The notes: a model not told the origin generated them from the letters alone. A stretch of DNA of 64,000 nt from JAAYVZ01 sp035384965 (GCA_035384965.1 DAOOJE010000017.1:13835-77834); one strand, 5' to 3'; positions 50,793 through 59,946 are shown, counted from the stretch's first letter. Numbers and translations are program-made.

Positions 50793-52165
50793 ACTTCGGG
50801 CATGTGCGCCACCTTCACTTTGCCGGCATCGGTGGCGCCGGGATGTGCGGCCTCGCCGAGCTGCTCTTCCGGGAGGGGCTCGAGGTCTCCGGGTGCGACC
50901 TTCAGACCTCCGAGGCCACGGCTCGCCTGCAGCGGCTCGGCATACCGGTCGCCCTCGGCCACGACCCGGCCCACCTCGCCGGCGCGGATGTGCTCGTGAT
51001 TTCTTCCGCCGTCCCGGGCTCGAACCCCGAGGTCGAGGCCGCCCGCGCGGCCGGGGTGCCGGTCATCCGGCGGGCCGAGATGCTGGGGGAAGTCTCGCGC
51101 CTCAAGTGGACCGTCGCGGTGGCCGGAACCCACGGCAAGACCACGACGACCTCGCTCACCGGCCACGTCCTCACCGAGGCGGGGCTCGACCCCACGGTGG
51201 CGGTCGGCGGTCGCGTGCACCTGCTCGGGGCTCACGCCCGCCTCGGTCGCTCGCAGTACCTGGTGTGCGAGGCGGACGAGTATGACCGCTCGTTCCTGGC
51301 CCTCTACCCGGTGCTGGCGGTGATCACCAACGTCGAGGCCGAGCACCTCGACACCTACGGCACGGTGGAGGCGATGGAGGACGCGTACGTCGAGTTCGCA
51401 GGCCGCACACCGTTTTACGGTGCGACCATCGCCTGCCTCGACGACCCCGGCGTGCGGAGGCTGCTGCCGCGCCTGGGGCGCCGCATCGTCACCTACGGCG
51501 AGTCGCCGCAGGCCGATGTGGCGGGGCGGGAGGTGTCCCTCTCCCCCACCGCGTGCCGCTGTCGCGTGGTGGCGCGGGGCGAGGACCTGGGCACGCTCGA
51601 GGTGCCGTTGCCCGGCCGGCACGTGCTGGCCAACGCCCTCGCCGCCGTGACCGTGGCGCTCGAAATCGGGGTGCCTTACGGCACGGCCGCCGCCGCCATT
51701 GCCGCCTTCACCGGCGTGGCGCGGCGTTTCGAGCGCAAGGGCGAGCGTGGGGGCGCGATCCTCATCGACGACTACGCGCACCACCCCACCGAGGTGGCGG
51801 CCACGCTGCAGGCGGCGCGCCAGGCGTTCCCCGCTTCGCGCCTCGTGGCCGTGTTCCAGCCTCACCTGTACTCCCGGACCCAGGCGTTCGCCCGGCAGCT
51901 CGGCGAGGCGCTGCTGGGCGCCGACTTGGTCCTGGTCCTGCCGGTGTACGCGGCGCGGGAGCAACCCATCCCCGGCGTGACCCACCAGCTCGTGGTGGAC
52001 GCGGCCCGGCGCAGCGGCCACCGCCAGGTGCTGCCGTGCGACTCGTTCGAGGCTGCGCTTTCGGCGCTGGAGGGGGCCGTTGGCGAGGGCGACGTCGTGC
52101 TGACACTGGGGGCCGGCAACGTGGTCCGCCTTGGCGAGGCGTGGCTCGGCGGGGGGGCGGCGTGA
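50789..52165 (+). CDS. murC: UDP-MurNAc:L-alanine ligase MurC
   Basis: The 458-residue Mur ligase adds the first stem residue. The UDP-binding N-domain begins LHFAGIGGAGMCGLAELL. The ATP site is VAGTHGKTTTT. Other markers are EADEYDRSFL, NVEAEHLDTYG, DDYAHHPTEV and FQPHLYSRT. The GTG start overlaps the ftsW stop. MurB and Ddl, which often follow, are absent; ftsQ follows directly. Confidence 0.96.
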   Translation: MNFGHVRHLHFAGIGGAGMCGLAELLFREGLEVSGCDLQTSEATARLQRLGIPVALGHDPAHLAGADVLVISSAVPGSNPEVEAARAAGVPVIRRAEMLGEVSRLKWTVAVAGTHGKTTTTSLTGHVLTEAGLDPTVAVGGRVHLLGAHARLGRSQYLVCEADEYDRSFLALYPVLAVITNVEAEHLDTYGTVEAMEDAYVEFAGRTPFYGATIACLDDPGVRRLLPRLGRRIVTYGESPQADVAGREVSLSPTACRCRVVARGEDLGTLEVPLPGRHVLANALAAVTVALEIGVPYGTAAAAIAAFTGVARRFERKGERGGAILIDDYAHHPTEVAATLQAARQAFPASRLVAVFQPHLYSRTQAFARQLGEALLGADLVLVLPVYAAREQPIPGVTHQLVVDAARRSGHRQVLPCDSFEAALSALEGAVGEGDVVLTLGAGNVVRLGEAWLGGGAA

Positions 52166-52881
52166 GCGGCATGGTCAGGCACCGCCGGCGCTGGCGCCGT
52201 CTCGCCGTGACAGCGGCCATCCTGGCTGCCGGCGTCGGGGTGACGGCAACGCTGGGCGCGGCTCTGCAGGTGCGGCACCTGCGGATCGAAGGGGCGAGCC
52301 GCTTCCCTGCCGCCGAGGTCGAGCAGGCGCTGCAGCATGCGCTCGGCAGCACCACTCTCACGCTGCGGGCCGCCGATCTGCGCGCCCTCGTGAGCGAGCT
52401 ACCCTGGGTCGAGGACGCCTCCGTTCGCGTGACGCTCGACGGCACGGTGCTGTGCACGGTCCGCGAGCGGCAGCCCGTCGCCGTGGCGCGGGACGGCGCC
52501 CTCGCCCGGCTGGTCGACGCCCGCGGCCGCCTCCTGGGCGAGGCGCGGGGCGCCCTGCCCGAGCTCGAGATCGCCGGCTTCGCGCCGTTCCCAGAGGAGC
52601 GTGCCCGGGTGCTGGAGGCCGTGGCGGAGATCGAGCGCGCCTGGGGAAGCCGCCTGAAGGCCGTCGAGCGCGTCGGCCCGGCCGACGTCGCACTGCATTT
52701 CGAGGGGGTGGGTTGCGCAATCGTGGTCGACCCCTGCCGACCGGCCCAGGTTGCCGTGGCGCGCCGTGTGCTCGAAGCGTGGCTGCAGGACGGCCAGCCG
52801 AGCCCGCAACGTCTGGATGCCCGCATCGAGGGCCGTGTGGCCGTACTGCCCGCCCTCGAAGCGCCGGAGGAGGCGTCGTGA
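52162..52881 (+). CDS. ftsQ: Cell division protein FtsQ
   Basis: The 239-residue bitopic protein has an N-terminal membrane helix (about residues 15-37) and a POTRA domain (VRHLRIEGASRFPAAEVEQAL). A beta domain follows (WVEDASVRVTLDGTVLCTVRERQPVAV). It bridges early and late divisome proteins through FtsBL. The start GTG overlaps the murC stop; an in-frame ATG three codons on is an alternative. Confidence 0.92.
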   Translation: MSGMVRHRRRWRRLAVTAAILAAGVGVTATLGAALQVRHLRIEGASRFPAAEVEQALQHALGSTTLTLRAADLRALVSELPWVEDASVRVTLDGTVLCTVRERQPVAVARDGALARLVDARGRLLGEARGALPELEIAGFAPFPEERARVLEAVAEIERAWGSRLKAVERVGPADVALHFEGVGCAIVVDPCRPAQVAVARRVLEAWLQDGQPSPQRLDARIEGRVAVLPALEAPEEAS

Positions 52882-54143
52882 GCCCGCCCGGCTCCCCGTT
52901 TGCCGCTCTCGACGTCGGGAACCAGCGCGTGCTGGCGCTCATCGGCGAGCCCGACGAGCATGGCGCCATCGTCATCCGCGGCGTCGGGATGGCGCCCTCG
53001 GGAGGCATGCGGGCCGGCCAGGTGGTGCAGATGCGGCCGGTCGTGAACGCGATCCGGGCCGCGGTCGAGGAGGCCGAACTCATGGCCAAGGTCCCGGTCG
53101 AGCGGGTGTACGCCTGCACGGCCGGCGTCTTCGTGGTGGGGCGCATGACCCGCGCCTCCATCACGCTCGGCCCCCGCGACCGCGAGGTCTCGCCTCGCGA
53201 TCTCGACGCCCTCCACGAGGCGGTCCGCCGCCAGCCACTGCCACCCGGCCACACGGTGCTCAACGTCGTTGCGCCCACGTACTCGCTCGACGACCAGGAA
53301 GGGCTGCTCGACCCGCTCGGGATGCCGGGGCGCCAGCTCGCCATCGACGCCTACGTGCTGGCCGCCCAGGAAAGCCCGATCCGCACCCTCGCAAAGGCCA
53401 TCAACGAGGCCGGGATGGCCGTGGAGGAGATGGTCTTCTCGCCGGTGGCCGCCTCGCTCGCCACCCTCACGGCCGACGAGCGGCGGCTGGGCGCCATCCT
53501 CATCGACATCGGCTACGGCGCCACGACCTACGCCGCCTTCTCGTCCGACAAGGTGATGGTGGCCGGCTGCTTCCCCTTTGGTGCCAACAAGGTCAACGAC
53601 GACCTGGTGCACCGCTTCCAGACCACGGCGGCCGGCGCGGAAAAGGCCAAGCGCGAGGCCGGCACCGTGCTGCTGGCCGACGTGGGGGAGGAAGAGACGC
53701 TCTCGGTGCCCACGATCGAGGGGCGAGGCAGCCACGTGGTGTCGCGCCGCGAGCTGTGCAAGACCGTCCGGGTCCGGCTCCAGGAGACGTTCGAGCTCAT
53801 CGCCGGCGAGGTGCTCCGGCAGGTTCCGCAGGACGCGCCGTGCACCGGTGTCGTGCTCGCCGGCGGCGGGTCGCACCTCGACGGCATCGCTGCCCTCGCC
53901 GAGGAGGTCTTCGTCAAGCGGGCGAGGCTGGGCGAGCTGGAGGGCGTGGTGGACGCCACGCATCTCCTCCAGAGCCCGGAGCTTCCGGCGCGGTCTCCGG
54001 CGGCGGCCGTCGGGCTTCTGGCGTATGCCCGGGCCGCGGCCAGCACCGACAGCCACGTCGCCGTGCGCGAGCGCGGCCGCGGCGAGGGGCTGCTTTCACG
54101 ACTCAGACGACAGCTCATGACCAGAAAGGGAGGTGGTTCATGA
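52878..54143 (+). CDS. ftsA: Cell division protein FtsA
   Basis: The 421-residue actin-like protein anchors FtsZ to the membrane. The phosphate-1 motif is ALDVGNQRVLALI, the 1C domain lies at about 85-165, phosphate-2 is ILIDIGYGATTYA, and the adenosine motif is GVVLAGGGSHLDGI. The C-terminus ends in a basic amphipathic segment (LLSRLRRQLM), the membrane-targeting helix. The GTG start overlaps ftsQ, and the stop overlaps ftsZ. Confidence 0.95.
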   Translation: MSPPGSPFAALDVGNQRVLALIGEPDEHGAIVIRGVGMAPSGGMRAGQVVQMRPVVNAIRAAVEEAELMAKVPVERVYACTAGVFVVGRMTRASITLGPRDREVSPRDLDALHEAVRRQPLPPGHTVLNVVAPTYSLDDQEGLLDPLGMPGRQLAIDAYVLAAQESPIRTLAKAINEAGMAVEEMVFSPVAASLATLTADERRLGAILIDIGYGATTYAAFSSDKVMVAGCFPFGANKVNDDLVHRFQTTAAGAEKAKREAGTVLLADVGEEETLSVPTIEGRGSHVVSRRELCKTVRVRLQETFELIAGEVLRQVPQDAPCTGVVLAGGGSHLDGIAALAEEVFVKRARLGELEGVVDATHLLQSPELPARSPAAAVGLLAYARAAASTDSHVAVRERGRGEGLLSRLRRQLMTRKGGGS

Positions 54144-55336
54144 TCACGTTCGACGAGCAGGACGGCGCCGGCGCACCGGCGATCACGATGGCCGAGGAGT
54201 GCTTCCCCGCGCTCATCAAGGTGGTCGGGGTCGGCGGCGGAGGCTGCAACGCCGTCAACCGGATGATCGATGCGGGGATCCGGGGGGTGGAGTTCATCGC
54301 CGTCAACACCGACGGCCAGTCCCTGCGGGCCAGCAAGGCGGGGGTCAAGATCCAGCTCGTCACCCCCAACGGGCGCGGCAAGGCGCTGGGGGCCGGGTGC
54401 GATCCCGAAGTCGGCATGAAGGCCGCCCTCAACGACACCGACCGCATCCTCGAGGTGCTCGAAGGAGCCGACATGGTGTTCATCGCGGCCGGAATGGGCG
54501 GCGGCACCGGCACCGGCGCGGCGCCGGTCGTCGCGAGCCTGGCGCGCGAGGCCAGGGCGCTCACCGTGGCGGTCGTCACCAAGCCGTTCCCGTTCGAGGG
54601 CTCGCGCAAGGCGCGCATCGCCGACAAGGGGATCGAGGAGCTGCGCAAGTGCGTCGACACGCTCATCACCGTGCCCAACGCGCGCTTGCTGCAGATGGTC
54701 AAGCCCGACATCACGATCGAGAACGCCTTCCACCTCGCCGACGAGGTGCTCCGGCACGGCGTGCAGGGGATCTCGGACATCATCAACGAGACCGGGATCA
54801 TTAACCCCGACTTCGCCGACGTCGAGACCGTGATGCGCGGCGGGGGCATGGCGCTCATGGGGATCGGCGTGGCCTCGGGCGAACACCGGGCGGTGGAGGC
54901 GGCGCAGCTCGCCTTCTCCTCGCCGCTGCTCGAGGAGACCACGCTCGACGGCGCGCAGCGGGTGCTGGTCAACTTCGTGGGCGGCGCGGACAGCACGCTC
55001 ACCGAGATCAACGACGCGGCGGAGTACATCGCCGCGCGCTGCGCTCCGGACTGCCTGTTCATCCCGGGCTACGCGCGCCGCGACGAGTTCGAGGGCAGAA
55101 TCCAGGTCACCGTGGTGGCCACCGGCTTCGGCGCCAGCGCCGAAGAGCGCCCCCCGCTGCGCGTGCCGGAGCGCCCCGTCGCCCGCGCCGAGGCGCCCGG
55201 CGAGCGGCCGAAGCAGGCTGCCGTCGATCCGGCCTCGATCTACCTCCCCGCCAACCTCTCGCGCGAGTACGGCGTCAACGTGAACGGCTTCACCGAACTC
55301 GAGACCCCGACCTATCTGCGCCGGCAGATGGACTAG
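54140..55336 (+). CDS. ftsZ: Cell division tubulin FtsZ
   Basis: The 398-residue GTPase forms the Z ring. The core has VVGVGGGGCNAVNRMI, the tubulin signature GMGGGTGTGAAP, and NLDFADVxTVM-like NPDFADVETVMRGGG (T7 loop). A variable linker of about 60 residues rich in Pro/Glu follows. The C-terminal peptide ELETPTYLRRQMD binds FtsA. ATG 54140 overlaps the ftsA stop, with GGGAGG upstream. It ends the dcw operon; a strong hairpin follows. Confidence 0.97.
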   Translation: MITFDEQDGAGAPAITMAEECFPALIKVVGVGGGGCNAVNRMIDAGIRGVEFIAVNTDGQSLRASKAGVKIQLVTPNGRGKALGAGCDPEVGMKAALNDTDRILEVLEGADMVFIAAGMGGGTGTGAAPVVASLAREARALTVAVVTKPFPFEGSRKARIADKGIEELRKCVDTLITVPNARLLQMVKPDITIENAFHLADEVLRHGVQGISDIINETGIINPDFADVETVMRGGGMALMGIGVASGEHRAVEAAQLAFSSPLLEETTLDGAQRVLVNFVGGADSTLTEINDAAEYIAARCAPDCLFIPGYARRDEFEGRIQVTVVATGFGASAEERPPLRVPERPVARAEAPGERPKQAAVDPASIYLPANLSREYGVNVNGFTELETPTYLRRQMD

Positions 55337-55367
55337 GGATCTCGTCCTTTCCTTCCTTCCTGCTCGT

Positions 55368-55400
55368 GCCCGGGGGCGGCCCCTCCCGCTGCCCCCGGGC
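55368..55400 (+). terminator. Hairpin ending the dcw operon
   Basis: GCCCGGGGGC and GCCCCCGGGC form a 10-bp stem around a 13-nt loop, 32 nt past ftsZ. A short T-containing stretch follows (CCCTTTCC). Confidence 0.65.
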
Positions 55401-55420
55401 CCCTTTCCTATCCCCTCATA

Positions 55421-55537
55421 TCGAGAGTCGACTGGCGAAAGTCGAGGGCCCGGCATCGAGACACGCCCCGGAGTCCAGGCGAACGGCCCATCGTTGCCCG
55501 ACGAGGGTCCTCATGGCCTTCGACTCTCGACTCTCGA
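55421..55537. repeat. Inverted pair of TCGACTC heptads
   Basis: TCGAGAGTC at 55421-55429 is the reverse complement of GACTCTCGA at 55522-55530 and again at 55529-55537. The right arm is a tandem of TCGACTC heptads. About 90 nt separate the arms. A similar layout occurs at 59779-59900. Confidence 0.5.
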
Positions 55538-55557
55538 CCGGGTTCGAAGGGGGGACG

Positions 55558-56007
55558 TCACTTCTTGCGGAAAAGGGCGTCGAACGCGGCGCGCGGCGAG
55601 GAGGAGGCGGCCGGCTGCTCCCTGGCGAACTCTTGCACGAGACCGGGGGTGAACAGCTCGCAGTCGTTGCGCTTGATCTTGTTGGCGATCCGCTCGGGCA
55701 CCGGCTTGCGGCACTCGTTGGGGCGCGAGGTGTCGAAGTGGATACAGTTGGAGCACGTGTGCAGATCGCTGCCGCATCCCTCGCACACGGCGTCGGCCGG
55801 CAGCGCGACGTCGACGCGCTGCCGCGCCCCGCACCTCCGGCAGCGGAACACCGACTCGGTGGGCGCACCGAGCCCTCGTCCCCGGGGCCCGTCGGGTCGC
55901 TCCCACGGCGCTCCGCTCCGTTCCGTGGGTCGCGGCCCGGACGGCTCCGGCCGCTCCCGCGGCTCGGAATCCATGTACCCTCTCTGCCTGTACTTGCGGT
56001 CCGACAT
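55558..56007 (-). CDS. Zinc-ribbon protein of unknown function
   Basis: The 149-residue protein has an Arg/Pro-rich head and then a zinc ribbon with CRRCG and CEGCG pairs. A second Cys group follows (CSNCIHFDTSRPNECRKP, then CELF). The tail is Ala/Ser-rich and ends AFDALFRKK. The cysteines should bind one or two Zn ions. The function is unknown; it is probably cytoplasmic. The ATG at 56007 has GGGGAGA upstream. It follows the TRAP permease gene on the same strand after 30 nt, so it may be co-transcribed. Confidence 0.8.
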   Translation of the reverse strand: MSDRKYRQRGYMDSEPRERPEPSGPRPTERSGAPWERPDGPRGRGLGAPTESVFRCRRCGARQRVDVALPADAVCEGCGSDLHTCSNCIHFDTSRPNECRKPVPERIANKIKRNDCELFTPGLVQEFAREQPAASSSPRAAFDALFRKK

Positions 56008-56037
56008 CTGACTCTCCCCGGAAGCGGCGCCCGCCGC

Positions 56038-57843
56038 CTACCTGCCCAGCAGCTTCAGCAGACCCAAGGACATGGCCGGGACGTACGTGATCAGCAGCAC
56101 GCCCGCACCCATGATGACGAGGAAAGGTAGCACAAACCGGTACAGCCGGGTGATCGGCACCCCGAAGCGGGAGGCCGACAGGAACAGGTTCAGCCCCACC
56201 GGCGGGAACAGGAACCCGAGCTCGAGGTTGGCGAGGAAGATCACGCCGAGATGGACCGGGTGCACCCCGAACGCCACGCCCAGCGGCACCACCAGCGGCG
56301 TCAGCACGATGATCGCCGAGTAAATCTCGAGCACCGAGCCCAGCACCAGGAGGAAGAGGTTCAGCACGAGCAGGAACACCACCGGCGAGCTGACGTGCGC
56401 TCGCACCAGCGCCAAGAGCTGGTCGGGCACCTGGGCGTCGACGAGGTAGGACGTCAGCCCCATGGCCGAGGCCAGCAGGATGAGCACGCCGCCGACCAGC
56501 GCCGCGCCCTTGAGGATCACGCCGGGAAGCTGCCGCACGGGGTGGATGTCGCGGGTGATGAAGCACTCCACGACGATGGCAAAGAGCGCCGCCGCGGCCG
56601 ACGCCTCGACGAGCGAGGCGAAACCGCTCGCGAACAGCGCGATGACCAGCACCGGCACCGACAGCTCCCACTTCGCCCCCCAGGCAGCGGCGCCCAGCTC
56701 CCGCCAGGAAAACGGCTGCGTGCGATCCTGGGAACGCCGGCCCACGAGGATGCCGTACCCCGCCGCCAGCACCACCAGCAGCAGCCCCGGCAGCAGCCCG
56801 GCAATGTAGAGTTGGTCGGCCGGCACGCTCGCCACGACGCTGTAGAGAATGACGGGAAGACTGGGAGGAAACAGCAGCCCGAGGCTCCCGCCGGCGGTCA
56901 CGAGACCGAGAGAGAACCCCTCCGAGTACCCTTCCTCCCGCAGGATCGGGTAGACGAGCCCGCCGAGAGCGATGATCGTGATCCCGGAGCCGCCGGTGAA
57001 CGTCGTGAACAGCGCGCAGACGCCCGCCACGAGCACCGCGATGCCGCCCGGCATCCACCCGAAAAGGGAGCGGAAGAAGCGCACCAGGCGGTGCGCCGCG
57101 CCCGACTCGGCGAGCACATAGCCGCAGGCGGTGAGGAGCGGGATCGCCGGCAGGCTCGGCGAGGCGACGAGCCGGTAGATTTCCGCCGGCACGGCCGAGA
57201 CCGGGGTGCCGTCGGAGTGGAACAGCAGCATGCCGATCCCGGCCATCGCCACGAACACCGGCGAGCCGACCAGCGTGGCCACCGCCACGAGGACCACCAG
57301 CGCCCAGAACCCGACGCCGGCGGGCGGCGGCATCCACCCGAGAGAAAACACCGCGCCCACGGCAGCGAGGGCAACGGCGCGGCCGCGCCAGCGCTCGCTG
57401 GCCAGCCAGACGAAGCGCAACGCGGCCAGCCCCAGCCCGAGCGGCATCACCAGCTCGACCACCCACACCGGGACGCCGATCGGCAGCCTCGCCCCTTGCT
57501 GCCGGTCGGCCATCACCACCAGGAAGCTCCCGTAGGTGAGCACTGCCGAGACCGCCGCCGCTACGCTGTGGGCGATCACACGCACGATTCGCCGGCCCCG
57601 GCTGCCCTCCCGGAAGATCTCGGCCGTGGAAAGCGTCAGGTGCTTGCCCTCGCGCACCGCGAGGAGGCCACCCAGAAACGCCAGCCACAGCGTGAGCTGC
57701 TGCAGGTACGTCGCGTTGCCCGGAACGTGGAACCCGCCGAGCGGCCGCCCCACGGCGTCGACCAGCGGCAGGCCGATCGCGACCAGGAACGCCGCCACGA
57801 GGACCGTCTCCTCGACCCGCCGGAGGTGGGCGAAAAGCTTCAC
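56038..57843 (-). CDS. TRAP transporter, fused small and large permease (DctQM)
   Basis: The 601-residue membrane protein joins a DctQ-like part (about residues 1-180, four helices, with LWLAFLGGLLAVREGKHL) to a DctM-like part (about 185-600, twelve helices, with LFTTFTGGSGITIIALGGL, GSLGLLFPPSLPVILY and LGFLFPPVGLNLFLSA). It moves an organic acid or similar solute with a Na+ or H+ gradient. The GTG start at 57843 overlaps the dctP stop as GTGA; the longer frame would read into dctP. Confidence 0.92.
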   Translation of the reverse strand: MKLFAHLRRVEETVLVAAFLVAIGLPLVDAVGRPLGGFHVPGNATYLQQLTLWLAFLGGLLAVREGKHLTLSTAEIFREGSRGRRIVRVIAHSVAAAVSAVLTYGSFLVVMADRQQGARLPIGVPVWVVELVMPLGLGLAALRFVWLASERWRGRAVALAAVGAVFSLGWMPPPAGVGFWALVVLVAVATLVGSPVFVAMAGIGMLLFHSDGTPVSAVPAEIYRLVASPSLPAIPLLTACGYVLAESGAAHRLVRFFRSLFGWMPGGIAVLVAGVCALFTTFTGGSGITIIALGGLVYPILREEGYSEGFSLGLVTAGGSLGLLFPPSLPVILYSVVASVPADQLYIAGLLPGLLLVVLAAGYGILVGRRSQDRTQPFSWRELGAAAWGAKWELSVPVLVIALFASGFASLVEASAAAALFAIVVECFITRDIHPVRQLPGVILKGAALVGGVLILLASAMGLTSYLVDAQVPDQLLALVRAHVSSPVVFLLVLNLFLLVLGSVLEIYSAIIVLTPLVVPLGVAFGVHPVHLGVIFLANLELGFLFPPVGLNLFLSASRFGVPITRLYRFVLPFLVIMGAGVLLITYVPAMSLGLLKLLGR

Positions 57844-58856
57844 TTCTGGGCCTTGTCGGCGCGGTACGCGGCGCGCAGCCGCATCGCCTCGTCGAACGCC
57901 GGGGCCGGTACGAACGGCCCGCGCGCGCCGGGGTAGGCGGCTTCCGCCGCCCGCAGCCACGCCTGGCGAGCCTCGGCGTCCACCTCCACCACCTTCAGGC
58001 CGCGCCTGGCCATGGCTTCGAGGTCACGTGCCGCTCCTTCCCGCGTCTGGGAGCGGAGTTTGAGCGCCGCCGCGCGCGCCGCCTCGGCCACGGCCGGGCG
58101 GGCGTCAGCCGGGATCTTTTCCCACGCCGCCTTCGACAGCACCAGCCCACCCGAGAGCACGGCCCAGTTGACGTCGGTCATGTACGGCGCCGCGGTGAAC
58201 CACTGCATCACCACCGCCGCCTGGGGCGAGGTCGGCAGCGCGGTGACGAGCCCGGTCTGCAGCGCGGTGGCGATCTCGGTGGCCGGCAGCGGCACCGGGT
58301 TGAACCCCGAGGCCTTCCACAGCTCGATCGCCGGGTTGTCGCCCGCCCACACGAAAAGCTTGTGCTTCTTGAGGTCCTCCGGCGTGCGCACCGGCTCCTT
58401 GGTAAAGAAGTGCAGCCACCCGGCGTCGGCCCACGCCAGCACCACGAACCCTTTTTCGGCGTAGACCTTCTCGAGCCGGGGCGCGAGCTGGTCGAGAATC
58501 GCGTCGTACTCCTCGTACGAGGCGTACGCCATCGGAATGTTGAGCGCGAACACCGAGCGGTCGATATCGGAGAACCCGACCGCCGTGAGGAGCCCGCCGT
58601 CGAGCGTACCCAGGCGCATCTTGCGCACCACGTCCGAGTCGTCGCCGGCCACCCCCCCGGGGTACAGGCGCACCGTGACCCGCCCGCCCGTCGCTTCTTG
58701 CCACTTCTGGGCCATTTCCTGCACCGTCGTGTACCAGGCCGAGCCCTGCGGCACCAGTGTCGCGATCTTGATCGTCGTCTTCTGGGCCGCCGCCGGCACG
58801 GCGAGCCCGAGCACCACCACCGCGGTCAACAGCACACGTGCGCCTCGCACTCGCAT
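57840..58856 (-). CDS. dctP: TRAP solute-binding protein DctP
   Basis: The 338-residue periplasmic protein has a signal peptide (residues 1-24, ending PAAAQ). Binding-protein motifs are IKIATLVPQGSAWYTTVQEM at the N-terminus, RKMRLGTLDGGLLTAVGFS, and VWAGDNPAIELWKASGFNPVPLP, where the ligand-anchoring Arg of classic DctP is not clear. Start: GGGAGG directly abuts the ATG at 58856, so an upstream GAGG or the GTG two codons on (58850) may be used. The ligand is unknown. It lies between tatT and the permease gene. Confidence 0.92.
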   Translation of the reverse strand: MRVRGARVLLTAVVVLGLAVPAAAQKTTIKIATLVPQGSAWYTTVQEMAQKWQEATGGRVTVRLYPGGVAGDDSDVVRKMRLGTLDGGLLTAVGFSDIDRSVFALNIPMAYASYEEYDAILDQLAPRLEKVYAEKGFVVLAWADAGWLHFFTKEPVRTPEDLKKHKLFVWAGDNPAIELWKASGFNPVPLPATEIATALQTGLVTALPTSPQAAVVMQWFTAAPYMTDVNWAVLSGGLVLSKAAWEKIPADARPAVAEAARAAALKLRSQTREGAARDLEAMARRGLKVVEVDAEARQAWLRAAEAAYPGARGPFVPAPAFDEAMRLRAAYRADKAQK

Positions 58857-58866
58857 CCTCCCGACC

Positions 58867-59760
58867 TCAGATGAACAGCTCGTCGATCCGCTCCAGCAAC
58901 CACCTGGCCCGGCGCTGGGCAAGCAGGTTGGCCAGCCGCTCCGGCCCCGGTGTGCGTACGTCGATCGCCAGCGCGAGGTTCAGCAGCCGCTCGAATTCCA
59001 CCCGGTCCTGGCTCCCCACGCACACCGTCTCGGCAAACGCCACGTACGGCGCCGCCCGGCGGCCGCCCGAGAGCTCGACGGCCCGCTCGAACGCTTGCCG
59101 CGCCCGTTCGACCGAGCCCCCGGCCGCAGCCGGACGGCCGCCCTCGTAAGCGATGAAGAAATCGTACCCCGCTCCGCCACCGAAGCGCTCGTCAAGCTCG
59201 AGCGAGCGGCGCACCAGCGCCGCCGCCGCCGGCAGGTCGGCGACGAGCTCGGCGTTGTCCTTCTGCAGCGAGATGGCCGCCCCCCAGGCCACACCCGTCC
59301 AGTACAGCAACCCCACCGCCCGCCGATCTTTCACGACCCGGACGGCGCCGGGGTCCCGCACCAGCGCCTGCCGGAGCCCCGGGTGGTCGACCTCGAGCCC
59401 CCGCAGGCCCCAGTCGCGGGCCCGCAGGTACAGCTTCTGCGCCCGTGCCCGCAGCGCGGTCGCGGCGGCGAGGTCGGTCGACTCGAGGTAGTCGGCGTCG
59501 CTCTGCACGAAGGCGTAGGCGTACTGCGTGAAGCCGGAACACGCCCCGAGCAGCAGCCCCCGGTGCCGGGGCGACTCGGCGAGCAGGCTTTCCATCGTCT
59601 TGAGGGCAAACGGCAGCGCCTCGCGCACGAGCTCCGGGTCGTCCTCGGCAGCCCAGCCGGCGCCGCCAGAGGCCAGCGCGTTGCCGGCGGCGTTGACCGC
59701 GAACCGGCGCAGCGAGCACCCGCCGAGCAGGAGGGCCGCGGCGAGAAGCGTCGCGGCCAT
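58867..59760 (-). CDS. tatT: TRAP-associated lipoprotein TatT
   Basis: The 297-residue lipoprotein has a lipobox (LLLGGC) after a short signal, then helical TPR-like pairs. It matches the T component of TPR-associated TRAP transporters, known from Treponema Tp0956, a trimer with a central pore that docks the P protein. Conserved bits include LPFALKTMESLLAESPRHRGLLLGACSGFTQYAY. I start at ATG 59760, where the signal peptide begins. The gene order tatT-dctP-dctQM supports the call; the stop is 10 nt before dctP. Confidence 0.88.
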   Translation of the reverse strand: MAATLLAAALLLGGCSLRRFAVNAAGNALASGGAGWAAEDDPELVREALPFALKTMESLLAESPRHRGLLLGACSGFTQYAYAFVQSDADYLESTDLAAATALRARAQKLYLRARDWGLRGLEVDHPGLRQALVRDPGAVRVVKDRRAVGLLYWTGVAWGAAISLQKDNAELVADLPAAAALVRRSLELDERFGGGAGYDFFIAYEGGRPAAAGGSVERARQAFERAVELSGGRRAAPYVAFAETVCVGSQDRVEFERLLNLALAIDVRTPGPERLANLLAQRRARWLLERIDELFI

Positions 59761-59778
59761 CCGCCGGCTTCGAGGCGT

Positions 59779-59900
59779 GGAAGGTCGAAGGTCGAACACC
59801 GGGCGCACCCCGCCCACGTCGGCAAGGGAGCTGGACGCTGGAAGCTCGTGTGGTCGTATCAACGCTGAAACCCCAGTCCTTCGACGTTCGCCTTCGACGG
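59779..59900. repeat. TCGA-type heptads, inverted pair
   Basis: The left arm has GTCGAAG then GTCGAAC; the right arm has TTCGACG, TTCGCCT and TCGACGG. The arms face each other around about 85 nt. The layout is like that at 55421-55537, but matches are imperfect. Confidence 0.4.
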
Positions 59901-59946
59901 CTTCTGGCCCGACGGGCGACGATGGTAAGGCACCCTCCCCGGTCAA

